Shown here in pieces: positions 24,877 through 39,032 of a stretch of DNA of 64,000 nt (positions within the stretch are counted from its first letter, which is position 1; each line of letters starts with the position of its first letter). The position numbers and the translations under genes are program-made. The notes under the pieces were generated by a model. The model saw nothing but the letters and a program-made list of their open reading frames with translations. It did not search any database and had not been told where the DNA came from. Source of the stretch: Abelmoschus esculentus. Taxonomy: Eukaryota > Streptophyta > Magnoliopsida > Malvales > Malvaceae. The DNA lies in the NCBI GenBank assembly GCA_035048815.1, contig JAUCBN010000020.1, forward strand, positions 1,123,501-1,187,500, read 5' to 3'.

Positions 24877-27800
24877 ATGGGTTTCTTCACTCTATTACTC
24901 GATTGCATTTCGGCTTCTTGTTTTTCATCTGCAGTAGAATCACCACATTTCTCCCTTGTGAGGGCAGTTCAAGGTTTACCCATTTTTGAACTATCCTCCA
25001 TTTGCATCAATTTAACACTTGTCCTGGTGTTTCTTTGCATAATTTCTGCAAGGCAAATATCAGTTTGTTCCGGTAGAATTCGGTTCCATAAGGACGATTC
25101 TGTTGCTAATTCTAGCCCAATTAGGAGAAGCATTACTGTTGATGTAGATGATCAGCAGGTTCTAGTAGGTGCTGGGTTTAAACTGTCTGTATTTTGTTGT
25201 TTCTATGTGCTTCTTGTGCAAGTTGTGGTGTTAGGATTTGATGGATTTGGTTTGATAAGAGATGACATTGATGGGAAAGTTGTGGATTGGTCTGCACTTG
25301 CCTTGCCTGCTGCTCATGGTGCATCTTGGTTCGTATTGAGTTTTTCAGCTCTACACTGTAAATTTAAGGTGTCTGAGAGATTCCCATTGTTGCTAAGGGT
25401 ATGGTGGTTTGTTTCGTTTCGTATTGGCTTGTGCACCTTGTATGTTGATGGGAAATCGTTCTTCGTAGATGGTTCAAAATACTTTTCTTCTCATGTAGTG
25501 GCCAATTTTGCCGTAACCCCGGCACTTGCATTTCTTTGTTTTGTTGCACTTAGAGATGAGACTGGTATAGAAGTTTGTAGAAATTCTGACCTTCAGGAGC
25601 CATTACTTCTTGAAGAAGAGGCAGGGTGTCTTAAAGTTACTCCTTATAGTGATGCTGGTCTCTTTAGCTTGGCCACACTTTCTTGGCTAAATCCACTTCT
25701 TTCGCTTGGTGCTAAATGGCCGCTTGAGCTCAAGGACATTCCTCTTCTTGCACCAAAGGATCGAGCTAAGAGTAATTATAAGGTTTTGAATTTTAATTGG
25801 GAAAAATTGAAGGCTGAAAACCAATCATAGCAACCTTCTTTGGCGTGGGCACTTTGGAAGTCATTCTGGAAGGAAGCAGCTTGTAATGCTGTATTTGCTC
25901 TGTTGAACACTCTTGTTTCCTATGTGGGACCATACATGATAAGTTACTTTGTTGATTATTTGGGAGGGCGGGAGACTTTCCCTCATGAAGGTTATGTTCT
26001 AGCTGGAATCTTTTTTGTATCGAAGCTCGTAGAGACATTGACAACCCGACAATGGTATCTTGGGGTAGACATTTTGGGTATGCATGTGAGATCAGCTCTA
26101 ACAGCAATGGTGTATCGCAAGGGGCTGAAGCTCTCAAGCTTAGCTAAACAAAGTCATACCAGTGGAGAAATTGTTAATTACATGGCAGTTGATGTTCAAA
26201 GAGTGGGAGACTATTCTTGGTATCTCCATGACATTTGGATGCTTCCACTGCAAATAATTCTTGCTCTAGCAATCCTATATAAAAATGTTGGAATTGCTTC
26301 CATTGCAACATTAATTGCAACCGTTATATCCATCGTTGCAACTGTTCCTTTAGCAAAGGTCCAAGAAGATTACCAAGACAAGTTAATGGCTGCCAAAGAT
26401 GAAAGAATGAGAAAGACTTTTGAGTGTCTAAGGAACATGAGGATTCTGAAATTACATGCTTGGGAGGATAAGTACCGAGTGAGATTGGAGAAGATGCGTG
26501 GAGTAGAATTCATGTGGCTACGGAAAACTCTCTATTCTCAGGCCTTTGTTACATTCATTTTTTGGAGCTCCCCTATATTTGTTGCAGCTGTTACATTTGC
26601 AACATCAATATTGTTAGGAGGTCAACTCACAGCAGGAAGTGTTCTTTCTGCACTGGCCACTTTCAGAATCCTTCAAGAACCACTCAGGAATTTTCCAGAC
26701 CTGGTCTCTATGATGGTGCAGACAAAGGTTTCTATTGATCGAATTTCTGGATTCCTGCTGGAGGAAGAGCTGCAGGAAGATGCCACCATTGTTCTACCTC
26801 GAGGCATGTCAAAGATGGCCATAGAGATTAAGGATGGTGAGTTTTGTTGGGACCCATCTTCTTCAAGGCCAACCTTATCTGGAATACAAATGAAAGCAGA
26901 AACTGGAATGCGTGTGGCAGTTTGTGGTACAGTTGGCTCTGGGAAATCAAGCTTTCTCTCCTGCATCCTAGGGGAGATTCCTAAGATCTCAGGGGAAGTA
27001 AGTTTAGTTCATAGAACATTTAAACAATTTTCTACCTCAAATTTGGTTCTTTGTTAGTTCTATGATCTTTTTTCCCATTAATGGAAAAGCTTTTTTGAAT
27101 TGTTATTCTTTTACTTTGATGTTTGAACAGGTACGAGTGTGCGGTACAGCTGCCTATGTCTCTCAGTCGGCTTGGATACAGTCTGGAAATATTGAAGAGA
27201 ACATCCTTTTTGGTAGTCCGATGGATAAAGCAAAATACAAGAGTGTTATCAATGCTTGTTCCTTGAAAAAGGATTTTGAACTCTTTTCACATGGAGATCA
27301 GACCATAATTGGAGATAGGGGTATCAATCTAAGTGGTGGACAGAAACAACGCGTGCAGCTTGCAAGGGCTCTTTATCAAGATGCTGATATTTATTTACTT
27401 GATGACCCCTTCAGTGCCGTTGATGCACACACTAGCTCAGAACTGTTCAAGGTTTAACTCAATCAATATACTGCAGGTATTGCTGTTCATATCAATATAA
27501 TTTGGTTAAAGAAATCATTTTTTAAACTGCAGGAATACATAATGACAACCCTGGCAAGTAAGACCGTTGTTTTTGTGACCCATCAAGTTGAATTTCTACC
27601 TACTGCAGATTTGATACTGGTATGGAATGTTCTCTCTATATCTATCTATCTCTCTCTCTATCTGTCTGTCCAGCACTCGAGCATGCAATGATGCATGTTC
27701 TCTAATTAATGAATTAGACATTAATGTCATGCTACAAACAACACCGCGCGAGATAACGGTACATTGTCTTCAATACTATATGAAAAAGTCAATACTGATG

Positions 27801-30800
27801 TTTCACTTTTGGCAATGGACCAGATAAATAGTGAAGTATGAGTTTTACTTTTGGCATCTGAAAATTATCATGCGAGACTAATTGTTCCTTTACGGGGAGA
27901 AAATGTTAAAAGATGGTGGAGATGAGGTGTTATTTGACGATATATCTCTTCGCCTTTTCAACTGTTTTTAATATAATATTGAATTTTCTTGGATTAAATG
28001 TGCAATAAGTTCTCAGTGTCATATTTTCCAGGGTCCAGAATAGGAGTTGTAATATACATGTATTCTTTCATATGTCAGAGATATGATGAGACCAGTTTCA
28101 TACGTTTTGCTGATTACTTTATTATCTAATCTCATCAATCATATGTGCAGGTTCTTAAGGAAGGTCGTATCATACAGGCAGGAAAATATGATGAACTTCT
28201 ACAGTCAGGCACTGATTTTGAAACTCTTGTCTCAGCTCACCATGAAGCAATTGAAGCCATGGATATTCCAGCTCACTCATCAGAAGACTCGGATGAAATT
28301 GTGCAGCTTGTTGGGGAAAAAATATTAACTAAAAAAAGTGATTTGGCTGTAAATAGTATTGACAATTTGGCAAAGGAAGTGCAAGGTGGTGCATCAGCTT
28401 CAGACAAAAAAGCAATTAAAGAGAAAAAGAAAGCAAAGCGGAGAAAAAATCAGCTTGTTCAAGAAGAGGAAAGGGTAAAAGGAAGAGTCAGCATGAAGGT
28501 GTACTTGTCATATATGGTAGCTGCATATAAAGGCTTTTTGGTACCACTTATTATTCTTGCACAAACATTATTCTAGTTTCTTCAAATTGCTAGTAATTGG
28601 TGGATGGCATGGGCAAACCCCCAGACTGATGGAGATCAAGCTAAAGTCGGTCCAATGGTCCTCCTTGTTGTTTATATGGCCCTCGCTTTTGGGAGCTCTT
28701 GGTTTATATTCACGAGGGCTGTTCTCATAGCCACATTTGGTCTAGCAGCTGCACAAAAATTGTTTACCAACATGCTTAGAAGTGTGTTTCAAGCTCCAAT
28801 GTCTTTTTTTGATTCAACTCCAGCTGGGCGGATCTTGAATCGAGTAAGTATTTTTTTGTATACATTTCCACCTGACAATATATGCTTAAAGTTGCCAAGT
28901 CTTCCTTTTGGCTCTGTAAAATTCACTTTCTTTTATTCAGATTTTATGATGATCATGATTTGTAAACTCGCAGGTGTCCATTGATCAAAGTGTTGTGGAT
29001 CTTGATATTCCTTTTAGACTCGGTGGTTTTGCTTCAACAACAATACAGCTTCACGGAATTGTTGGTGTGATGACAAAAGTTACCTGGCAAGTACTGCTGT
29101 TTGTTATTCCAATGGCTGTTACTTGCTTGTGGATGCAGGTAGTTATTGCGCCTCGAAATTCTGTTGTTGGATTCCATTCTCTCATAGGCTCTGAGAGAAA
29201 TGGAAGCACATCAGTAGTAGTTTGTTCCTTTAAGTTTATTCCGGTTTTCTCATTCTTTCTTGGAATAAACCAGGATGCTCTTCACCAGCTTTTAGATTAA
29301 CAATTTTATTCTTACTCAAATATAGTCTTCATCCAGGTGACCAATATAAACATCATGCAATAAATTGCAAAGGTTAATGGAAAGAAAGTTCAACCTGACA
29401 GATTAAAGAATAGGGCTAACATGACCTAGGTAGCATAGTTCTAGGGCCAAATTTGTATTTAATCCCTTATTTTAAGATCCTTGCATTTGGAGTTGAAAAA
29501 GTTCTGTCCATACCACTGCATTGTTTTCATTAATCTACGTTAGACCCTTCAGATTGTTGTTGATGAATTCAATATACACTTCATTATTTCAGAACTATGG
29601 TTGTGTAGTTTCTTTGGAAACACATGTTTCTTCTGATTGAATTGCTCACATGTTGCAGAAATACTACATGGCTTCATCGAGAGAACTGGTCCGCATTGTT
29701 AGCATCCAGAAATCTCCTGTTATTAATCTGTTTGGTGAATCAATTGCTGGAGCGTCCACAATTAGAGGTTTTGGTCAAGAGAAAAGGTTCATGAAGAGAA
29801 ACCTTTATCTTCTTGATTGTTTTGCCCTCCCATTCTTTTGCAGTCTTGCTGCTATTGAGTGGCTCTGCCTGCGGATGGAATTACTTTCGACTTTCGTATC
29901 TGCTTTTTGCATGATTTTGCTCGTGAGTTTTCCACAGGGAAGTATTGATCCAAGTAAGTTAATCTTTTGCATTATTATTGACTTATCTGCTTGTTTGTAA
30001 GACATTCGAGTTATCGCATACGGCCTTAACTAATAATTCTTGCTTCTTCTAAACAGGTATGGCAGGCCTTGCTGTGACATATGGCCTTAACTTAAATGCA
30101 AGGTTATCGCGGTGGATACTTAGTTTCTGCAAGCTCGAGAATAAAATTATTTCCATAGAGAGGATTTATCAGTACAGCCAAATTCCAAGTGAAGCTCCTT
30201 CTGTTATGGAAAACTCCCGCCTTCCGTCTTTATGGACGGAACGTGGAACAATAGAATTGCATGATTTAAAGGTATCTAGTTATTTTCCACCACACCATGC
30301 ACTGCCTTAGTTTTCCATGAAACATCAGACTCATATACCATACAAGATTTAATGTTAAAACCTTTCACGAATCACGTTACTAGCAACTTCGTGCGGAAAG
30401 TGTGCAACGTATGAGAAGTTCATAGCATGAGAATGAACTGTAAGTCTGTAACCACATGCTGACATTTCCTTTTCCTTTTTATATTCCTGCTTTTGAAGGT
30501 TCGCTATGCTGAAAATCTTCCTATAGTGCTTCATGGAGTAACCTGTGCATTTCCTGGTGGCAAAAAGATAGGAATTGTCGGGCGTACCAGAAGTGGTAAA
30601 TCTACTTTGATCCAAGCATTATTCCGATTGATTGAACCAGCTGGTGGGAGAATCATTATAGACAACATCAACATTTCAACAGTTGGGCTCCATGACCTAT
30701 GTAGCCGTCTTGGTATCATACCCCAAGATCCTACATTATTTGAAGGAACAATTAGAGTCAATCTTGATCCCCTCGAAGAGCATTCGGATCATGAAATTTG

Positions 30801-31596
30801 GGAGGTATAAATTCACTTGCATACCCTGCTCTCTCCCCCTCACATAACAAGTATACTTAAGCATGATATTCCATACTGATGCTATTTTGAATCCTGAAAC
30901 AAGATCATGATCGAATGACAAGCGCTGAATTTTTCTTTGTCACAGGCTCTTGATAAGTCTCAGCTCGGAGATATTGTGTGTTATAAAGACCAAAAGCTTG
31001 ATGCACCAGGTTTGCACCGTCCCTCTTCGACACCATTAATGCGTCGTCTTAACTTGAAAAAACATGCATATAGAAAGAAGAGGCAAAAAAGCCCTTTGAA
31101 GTTGCATATGGTTTGATATGTCCTTTTTTCTTTGATGTAAAACGTGCAGTTCTAGAAAATGGAGATAACTGGAGTGTGGGGCAGCGGCAACTTGTTTCCC
31201 TCGGCAGGGCTTTGCTCAAACAGGCAAGAATACTTGTGCTCGATGAAGCAACAGCATCAGTTGATACTGCCACCGATAATCTCATACAGAAGATCATCCG
31301 AACAGAGTTCATGAACTGCACAGTTTGCACTATTGCACATCGTATTCCAACCGTAATCGACAGTGATCTTGTTTTGGTGTTAAGTGATGGTACGTAAAGC
31401 TACATCTTTATGTTCAGGGCGCTTCAGTCCTATTTCATTGAAAGCCTTGACATTTCTCGAATAAATCCGAAACTTATTTGCAGGTCAAGTTGCAGAGTTT
31501 GATACTCCGGCATGTCTCTTGGAGGATAAATTGTCCATGTTTCTAAAGTTAGTAACCGAGTATTCTTTTAGATCAAGTGGCATACCAGATTTCTGA
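24877..31596 (+). pseudogene. ABCC5: ABCC5/MRP5-type ABC transporter with two in-frame stop codons
   Basis: Intact relatives are vacuolar ABC transporters; Arabidopsis ABCC5/MRP5 carries inositol hexakisphosphate (phytate) and affects guard cells. Exons: 24877-26997, 27131-27451, 27533-27619, 28151-28843, 28974-29138, 29659-29953, 30057-30271, 30499-30804, 30946-31009, 31150-31389 and 31484-31596. All introns are GT-AG and the frame is kept over 1,539 codons, close to family length. The order is TMD0 (five hydrophobic segments), TMD1, NBD1 (Walker A GTVGSGKSS, signature LSGGQ, Walker B IYLLDDPF), TMD2, NBD2 (signature WSVGQRQ, Walker B ILVLDEA). Damage: TAG at 25828-25830 (codon 318, normally Lys by recall of the family) and TAG at 28574-28576 (codon 985, normally Gln). 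Walker A of NBD2 reads GRTRSGKS instead of GRTGSGKS. No frameshift or splice-site loss, so inactivation looks recent. Sequencing error is the main alternative. Confidence 0.88.
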
Positions 31597-33611
31597 AACA
31601 GATTTCAAGACCCAAATTCTTGTTCCAGTCGGGCATCAGGAGCCGAGGGACCATCCAAGAGTGAACCAGCTGCCACTGCTTCTTTCTTGCAGCACTCGGC
31701 TAACACAACAACAGAAAGCAAGGGCAAATTTGCAGACCAAGCCATTTAACCCAAGCCTCAGGTAATTTCAAGTTCAAGGCCGTTTTTGAGCAAATTCATC
31801 CGCATGCACGGTTAGCAACCTGACATACCTTGTAACAGAAAACAAGCTCGACGAGTAGAGATCGGTAATAATACATGGATTGGAGAAATAAAAACAATGG
31901 TTGGTTTATATTTGTTCCAGATGTGCAATAACATAGAGAAATGTTATTATGTAGTTAGGACAAAGTTTAGAGTTGAACTAGTTAGATCCCACTCTATTTG
32001 CAAATTGTTTCTTCCTTTCAATTTCAGCTTCTGTGATAGCCTCTGATTCCATATATTCTGCTTCAACCTTGATCTTTCTTGGTAATGAAGACTTCTTCCA
32101 TGGCAGCAACTTGGATTTTATTCATTAAAATAATTTTATTACTCTTTATCAACAATTACCATGGACAGTACCGAAAATAAGGACGAACCTATAAAATTCT
32201 AGAGGGTAAAAGCAAAAATAAAATTTTATTAGAAATTATATAAAAATTTAAAAAAATTTAAATCATATACAAATTTTTAATAAGGCAAACTCTCCTTCAA
32301 TCCCCTAAGTTTATCTCGGCTTAAAACCCGAATTTAACTTCTCGTAATTATTTGAAAAATTATATTCGGTCTAACAAATGATGTAAAGGAGCTAATATTT
32401 AGATGTAGCTATTGGAAAAGTTGGGAAGACAGTTTTTACATTATAATAACCTAAATGGTTTTAATATTATATTTTTAATAACTTAATTAGATTTGTATTA
32501 TTATTTTAATATTTTAACTTTTAAGTTTGATAAAATGGTTTCAATGTTATATTTTTATTCTATATTTTTGACGTTTAAATTAATAAAAATGATGATGAGT
32601 CTTAAGCTAATAAAAGTTTTAGTCCATATATATATAATTATCAATTTAATCTAAAATTTTAATAATTTAAGCATTTTTTAATTTTGGGTTAAAATGGTAA
32701 ATCTCTTTTTTCTTTTTCTTCCAGTCGAATATTTTTAGGATTTTAAAGTTTAAAAAATACATTAGGGGTGATCAAAACTTTAAAATTTACAGATCAATAG
32801 GGTTAATGCGGGATACATCGAAGGACCCAAACTCCACAATCGAGACACTAAAGATATAATCTCCCCTTAACATTAACTACCATCTTATTAAAAATAATAG
32901 TTGAGATACTAAAATAATAGTGCAAGCATAGTTTGAGTATTAAATATGTAATTTCCCCTTATATTTTAATGAATTATGAGTATTTTTCAATTTATTTGTT
33001 TAACTATTTAAAAAATTAATTTGTTGAGATCCACTTATTGATTTAGTGGTCAAGGAAATCCCAGTGTAAGAAAAAGATATAATCTCTATTTAATAAAAAA
33101 ATTAATTTGAATTTATCGGATAAGACCTAAGGTAGAAATTAGAAAAACTAACCCATCAATTAACTTAAGGATGTGTATTTTTAAGAACTTGAATTTAATA
33201 CTTTTATAAAAAAAACATAACTTATATAAATAAAATGAATTGAACTTAATAAATATCATTATTTTTTTTATTAAAATCACTAGTAAAATTCAATTATTGA
33301 AATATTTAATAATTTTTAAGTTCAAATACTAAATGGATCAAAGAAAAAAAAATTACAAACTAAGTGCAAGTGACCAAATTTCGGGTGCATACTGCATATA
33401 TCATATAGCTTGGGCCTAAATGTGTTTAAGGGTAGAGCCTAAATATGGCCGGACCTGTCCAGTCGGCCGGAAACGACGAACACAAAGCTTCAAATCAAAG
33501 CAAATATGGAACTTAAATTAGACCCAGAATCCAAATTTCAATCCTTCAACTCAAACCAACACTAACCATTTCCATTCTCTTGCTCTCCATCAGAAGCTAA
33601 GCCGAGAAAAG
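31597..33611. other. ABCC5-like 3' region and intergenic DNA before NDUFA9-like gene
   Basis: 31597 to about 32130 is the probable 3' UTR and flank of the ABCC5-like gene. After that the DNA is AT-rich without a gene. 33025-33110 contains a tRNA A-box-like stretch (gatttagtggtcaagg) that may be a SINE remnant, but no B-box or duplication was found. 33480-33611 is the probable 5' leader of the complex I gene. Confidence 0.5.
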
Positions 33612-36600
33612 ATGCAGACGATTACGAGACGATTAGGGCACCACTCTCTGAACCAAACATCTTCAATTTCTTCTATCAAGTCTATTTACCCTCTCTCCGA
33701 TCACTGTAACATTTCCATTCCCTCCTTTTAATTTCTCAATTGTAATGGATGTTTAGCATTTACGTCAAATTGATGTGTGTGTTTTTTCTTAATTATTTTG
33801 TGATCGTTTTTTTTTCAGATTATGGAGGTGACCGTCCGCGATACGGATCTACGCTGGCTTCCCACAAGGGCATGGGCCATCTCGTTCGCAAGGGCACCGG
33901 TGGCCGATCCTCCGTCAGGTCATTTCTTTGGATTTTAATTTTTTTCGTTGAAAGTTTTATGTTTGGGTGCCGGAAATGATTTTCCGTTCTCTTTGTAGTG
34001 GCATTATAGCTACTGTTTTTGGAGCTACTGGATTCCTTGGTCGTTATCTTGTGCAACAGCTTGGTAATTTGATCTTGATGTTTTAATTATTATTATTGTA
34101 CATTATTTGCGGCTCAAATGTTTCAATTTTTCGCATTAAAATGTGCGTTACTGAGTGTTTCTTTTGTTTTTTGTTTTTACTTTTGAATCTCACTTGAAGG
34201 TTTATCTGCAATGTGTATACTAATTTTTTTTCTTCTAGCTAAAATGGGGTCTCAGGTGTTAGTTCCATTCCGAGGTTCTGAGGATAACCCTCGTCATCTA
34301 AAATTGATGGGAGACTTGGGACAGGTACCATATGAATTTGCATTTGTTTTTTTATTGAAATTCATATTCAATTGCATATTGTGCGTTTTTATTATGGTTT
34401 TAATTTGATATTTCTTGTGCTCAGATAGTGCCGATGAAATACGATCCAAGGGATGAAAATTCAATCAAGGCTGTGATGGCAAAGGCTAATGTTGTTATTA
34501 ATCTCATTGGTATACAATGTCTCTCTTCTGATTCTACCAATGAAAGAAATTTAAATCTTGGATTTGTATGATTGGTATTGCTTATATTGGCAGGAAGAGA
34601 ATACGAGACTCGGAACTATAGCTTTGAGGAAGTGAACCATTTCATGGCAGAGCAACTGGCAGTGGTATGTTGGAGCTTTCATTCACATTGGAATTGGAAC
34701 CCTTAATCTCTTGACAATGTTATTAGAATGGTTTTAGATCTATTCTTGTGTATGGGTTAAATGTTTTCCTCAGTCCTTTTCTGGACGAAGGTGTGGGGGT
34801 GTGGGGTTTGGAGTAGAAGAAAATGTATCATGTACAACCATTGAGGAACGGGTTGAAGTTTGCATGCTACTTGAGTCTCGATCTTGCATATCTTCAATTT
34901 TTTATGCAAACAGCAAGTCGTTTAACTGTATTTCTTTTTCTGTCATTTGTGCTGTTATTCATAACAAAAATATTTGTGATGCTTCTTTATCTAGTTTTTA
35001 ATATGAGGAACAGTGTATGGTTTGTGGAATGTGACTTTAAGTCTCATATCATCTTGTGCTATCAACCATGTTCTACATTTAACTAAGCTTAATTTTTGTG
35101 GAATTCTAAGCACTTAATGTATTAGTTTTTCTTGATATCAGATTGCCAAAGAACATGGTGGCATCATGAGGTTTATTCAAGTTTCTTGCTTAGGGTCTTC
35201 TCTGTCATCCCCATCAAGGTTTCTAAGAGCCAAGGCTGCTGGAGAAGAAGCTGTTTTGAAAGAACTTCCTGAGGTATTTAATCTTTTGTTTCTTCAACGT
35301 GAGATGGCCATGCTGATGCTGTGAATTTGTTATAATATAAGCAAAGTGAGCCTGTGCATCAATAATTCTGAACCAATGTTATGTAATAGAATATACACTA
35401 TATGTTGTGCAAAAATGGGAGATAAAGGAACTGTTGCATATAAAGAAAATTAGGTCGGAAGGAGATAAAAATGATTTATTTCATTTAGCTTTAAGTGCAT
35501 GGATAGCCATCCTAAGATCTTGCACCCCAAAAATATGCGGGATACTTCAGTGAAAAATGAGAATTAATTTTGATTTGACACAGTTTTCTATGAGTGTTTA
35601 ACAGTTTAAGTCCTCTCGGTTGTTACTATGGCTGCTCTTTCTGAAGTCTCTTTTGGGGCTTCACTAATTAAGTTATTCACCACTGTGGTCCCACATAACA
35701 TGATGTGTTAAATGCTTTTTCTGATTTGGATTTTATTGTGGTTTTTTTTGGGTGCATCCATATGTTGTTTATTTGGGCAACAATTATGTTGCTCGGAATC
35801 TTTAGTTTTCATGAAATACCTGTGTTTGACACTTGTGACACACACTTGGATATGAGAATAGGACCTCTAAGGATCCTCCAAATATATAGAAAAACTTAGA
35901 AAAATCTATCCATACCCATTTTGGATATATACACCCAAATTTGAGTAACATTGCTTGTAATTTTATGGCATGTATATTTGAGTATTTTAGATCAAAGTTG
36001 TGCTTCAAACTTTTGATGTCAGAATAGAGGTGCAAATATGGAGTCGATGACTTGACTCCTGTTCCTTTAGATTATAACTATGATCTGCAACGTCTTTGCT
36101 CATTCACAAGCTGATTCTATATTTTGTTGTAAATCTATGTAATGGTTTACCTGAAGTTTTCCTGTCATCCTAAGCAAAAGTAGATTCAAGTTCATTCATT
36201 TGCTATAAGCTTTGTTTGGACTAAATTGATATTTTCTTTACTCTTACTAATGAGTAATACCAAAATTTTGACACTCCTAAGCTGATAGCCATTAGCCATT
36301 TAGGAAATCTCTCGGACGTAACCTGGAAAATGTTGTGCATTTATTATTGCACGAAGTTGTTGAACATTTGATTTTAACTCTAGGTTATAGTGAGATTGTG
36401 GCATATCGCAGGTAGTGCATAATAAGAACCTGAATAGCACAGAACCTATGTGCATAATAAAATTACAAAAATCACTTTTTCCTGGATAAGTTTGAGGGAA
36501 GGTAAGTGAGAATAGTAAAAGGGCTAAACTGAGTTGAAATGGTTTGCTTAGCTGCTTAAAGGTTGGTCTTCAATAGGTTTCCACATTTTTTATGTTATCT

Positions 36601-37769
36601 ATGGTTCCAGCATCAACACTTTTATCATCATTCCTTCTACAGGCTACTGTGATGAAACCTGCTGTAATGATTGGTACTGAGGATCGGATTATGAATCTGT
36701 GGGCACGCTTTGCAAAGAAATATAGCTTTCTTCCACTCATTGGCGATGGATCTACCAAGTAATTTTATTATAACCTGAACCTTCTAATTAATATTTGTTG
36801 GTTCCATTTCTTCTTGAAGCTTTGTGCATCTTTTACCAACAATAGTTTCTTTACAGAATCCAGCCTGTATATGTTAATGATATTGCGTCTGCAATTGTTG
36901 CGGCCCTGAAAGATGATGGAACCAGCATGGGAAAAGTCTATGAGTTGGGTGGACCAGAGATCTACACTGTGCATGAACTGGTAATTACTTTCCCTCTTGA
37001 TATTGAATCAATGCGTCTTGGTGTAACTGATCTTAGAATACCCTGCAGGCTGAGCTTATGTATGACATGATCCGTGAATGGCCACGCTATGTAAATGTTC
37101 CTTTACCCATTGCAAAGGTAAAATTTTAACCATGTATTTGAACAAGTGCTATAAGCGATGTTTGAGCTTTTGTAAGTGCAGTTTTTTATGAATGGTGAAA
37201 GTTATGGTAGCTGTAAATATTTCTTTAAAATATCAACAGAAGGCATATTGTGCCTTTCATTCCTTAATCACTACTCTAATTAACGCATAATTGACTGTTG
37301 TGCTTCTATGTTCATACTTGTCTCGACATTTCTTATTACCGTTTAATATTATGTTATAGATTAACAGCCCGTCATTTGATGGTTTCAGGCAGTTGCCATG
37401 CCTAGAGAGGTATTAGTCAATAAAGTTCCATTTCCACTACCAACCCCCGAGATCTTCAATCTGGATCAAATACTTGCATTCGCAAACGACACTGTTGTAT
37501 CAGAAAATGGTGAGTTGAAATAATTTCAGGCTATGCCTATACTGTCATTTTGTGGCAATACTAGTAAGTTTTCCTTGTTACGACATGCGTTCGTCTCCTT
37601 CACCCCTCATTCTGTTGTGTTTTTTTCAGCTTTAACGTTTACGGATTTGGGCATTGTTCCCCATAAGGTGAAGGGATACCCGGTTGAGTTTCTTATCCAG
37701 TACCGTAAGGGCGGACCACAGTTTGGTTCTACGGTGAGTGAAAAAGTTAATCCAGATTCTTATCCCTAA
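33612..37769 (+). CDS. NADH:ubiquinone oxidoreductase 39-kDa subunit (NDUFA9-like), mitochondrial complex I
   Basis: Accessory subunit of respiratory complex I, an atypical short-chain dehydrogenase that binds NADPH structurally. Twelve exons: 33612-33705, 33819-33918, 33999-34063, 34239-34324, 34425-34509, 34594-34664, 35142-35273, 36643-36758, 36857-36980, 37049-37117, 37389-37509 and 37630-37769. They give 400 residues, matching the Arabidopsis protein of about 402. The first 30 residues (MQTITRRLGHHSLNQ...) are Arg/Ser-rich without acids up to LSDH, as in a mitochondrial presequence. The Rossmann motif GATGFLG follows at about residue 70. Further family landmarks are VVINLIGREYETRNY, FIQVSCLGSS, KPAVMIGTEDR and YELGGPEIYTVHEL. 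There are no stops or frame breaks. The position before MUR3 matches Arabidopsis At2g20360-At2g20370. Confidence 0.95.
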
Positions 37770-39032
37770 TTTCTTTTCTTTTTTTCTTCCCTTTAAAAAA
37801 ATCCTATTCTGGTATTTGTTACCTTGAAAGACAAGAATGAGCAAAAGGGTTCATAATTGTAGTTTCCATTTTGTGAAAACAAAGAAGTTGATCCTGCTGT
37901 GTAGCAAGATGTAATAAAAGTTGAGATACCTCTGCCTCTGATTGTAGTCTCTGGGGACTTGTTAGTGGCATCATAGAGTTTGGTTATTTGGGCTCCTAGA
38001 TATGAAGCATTTATCTAACAATGTCTTACTTTCAAGAAAAGAAAAAGCTTAATTTAAAAATAGGTATTTAAATTATATATATATATATATTAAAATAGGT
38101 GTCTAATATTTTATTTAAGGGTTTAAAAGGTAACATTATTAAAAAATTGTTCAACTTAGAAATATGTGTTCAAAACTTTTATTTTTTTAAGATAGGTAAT
38201 CGGAAAGTTTTATTTGTTAGAATTTTGAGGTAATATTATTAAAAATTCATTAATCAATTATAATTTCATATGTATTTATTTTAATTTTTTTATAAAAAAC
38301 AAAAAATAATTTTAAAAAAATCTAAAAAAATTTAAGTTCTCTAAAAAAGACTCAATCTTTAAATTTTTAAATTGATACAATTATTGTCATCGATAGTTTT
38401 ATTAGATCTCGATGTTTGAGGTCTTTTTTTTTTCAATCATTCATCGTGAATAATTGATGAGAGATATGATACAATTAAACGTTCAACATTTAGAGTATTT
38501 TATTTCGTTATTTGACGTCTGATTAAAATCTTTTTTATTGATTATTGATAATGTGTGGTTGAAAAAAATCTACGGTAGTTTAAGACAATGATGATGACAA
38601 GGTTTAACAAAATTATGTAATGATATTAATTTTAGTTTTAAGGTTCGAGAATTTTGAAGAATTTAATATTAATTTGTGATTTTTAAAAAATAAAAATATT
38701 ATTTAAAATAATTTATTTTTATTTATTTTAAAATAAAAAACACGTGTTAATTTAGTATAAAGTTTTTCAACAAAATTATTTTAAATACTAATAAAATAAA
38801 ATTTTAAGCCCAAGACACATACATTAATTAAAAAATATTAAACATTTAACTTGAGAATATATAATTTAAACGCCTGTTAAACAAAAAAACATTATACGAT
38901 GCCGTATGTACCATCAAACACTTTCGCATGTATCTCCCTTGACTTGTTATTATCCCCTCTCCACTCCCTTCAACTAGTTTTGTCAATTGGTCACCATACA
39001 AACCTAGATTTTAATAAATATGATTAATTAAT

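Noticed and set aside
25828..28576. Stop-codon readthrough or recoding as an explanation for the ABCC5-like TAG codons
   Set aside because: No readthrough context or selenocysteine-type structure is evident, and the Walker A change and other odd residues fit decay better.
33025..33110. Possible third SINE family
   Set aside because: Only an A-box-like stretch is visible, without B-box, tail or target duplication.
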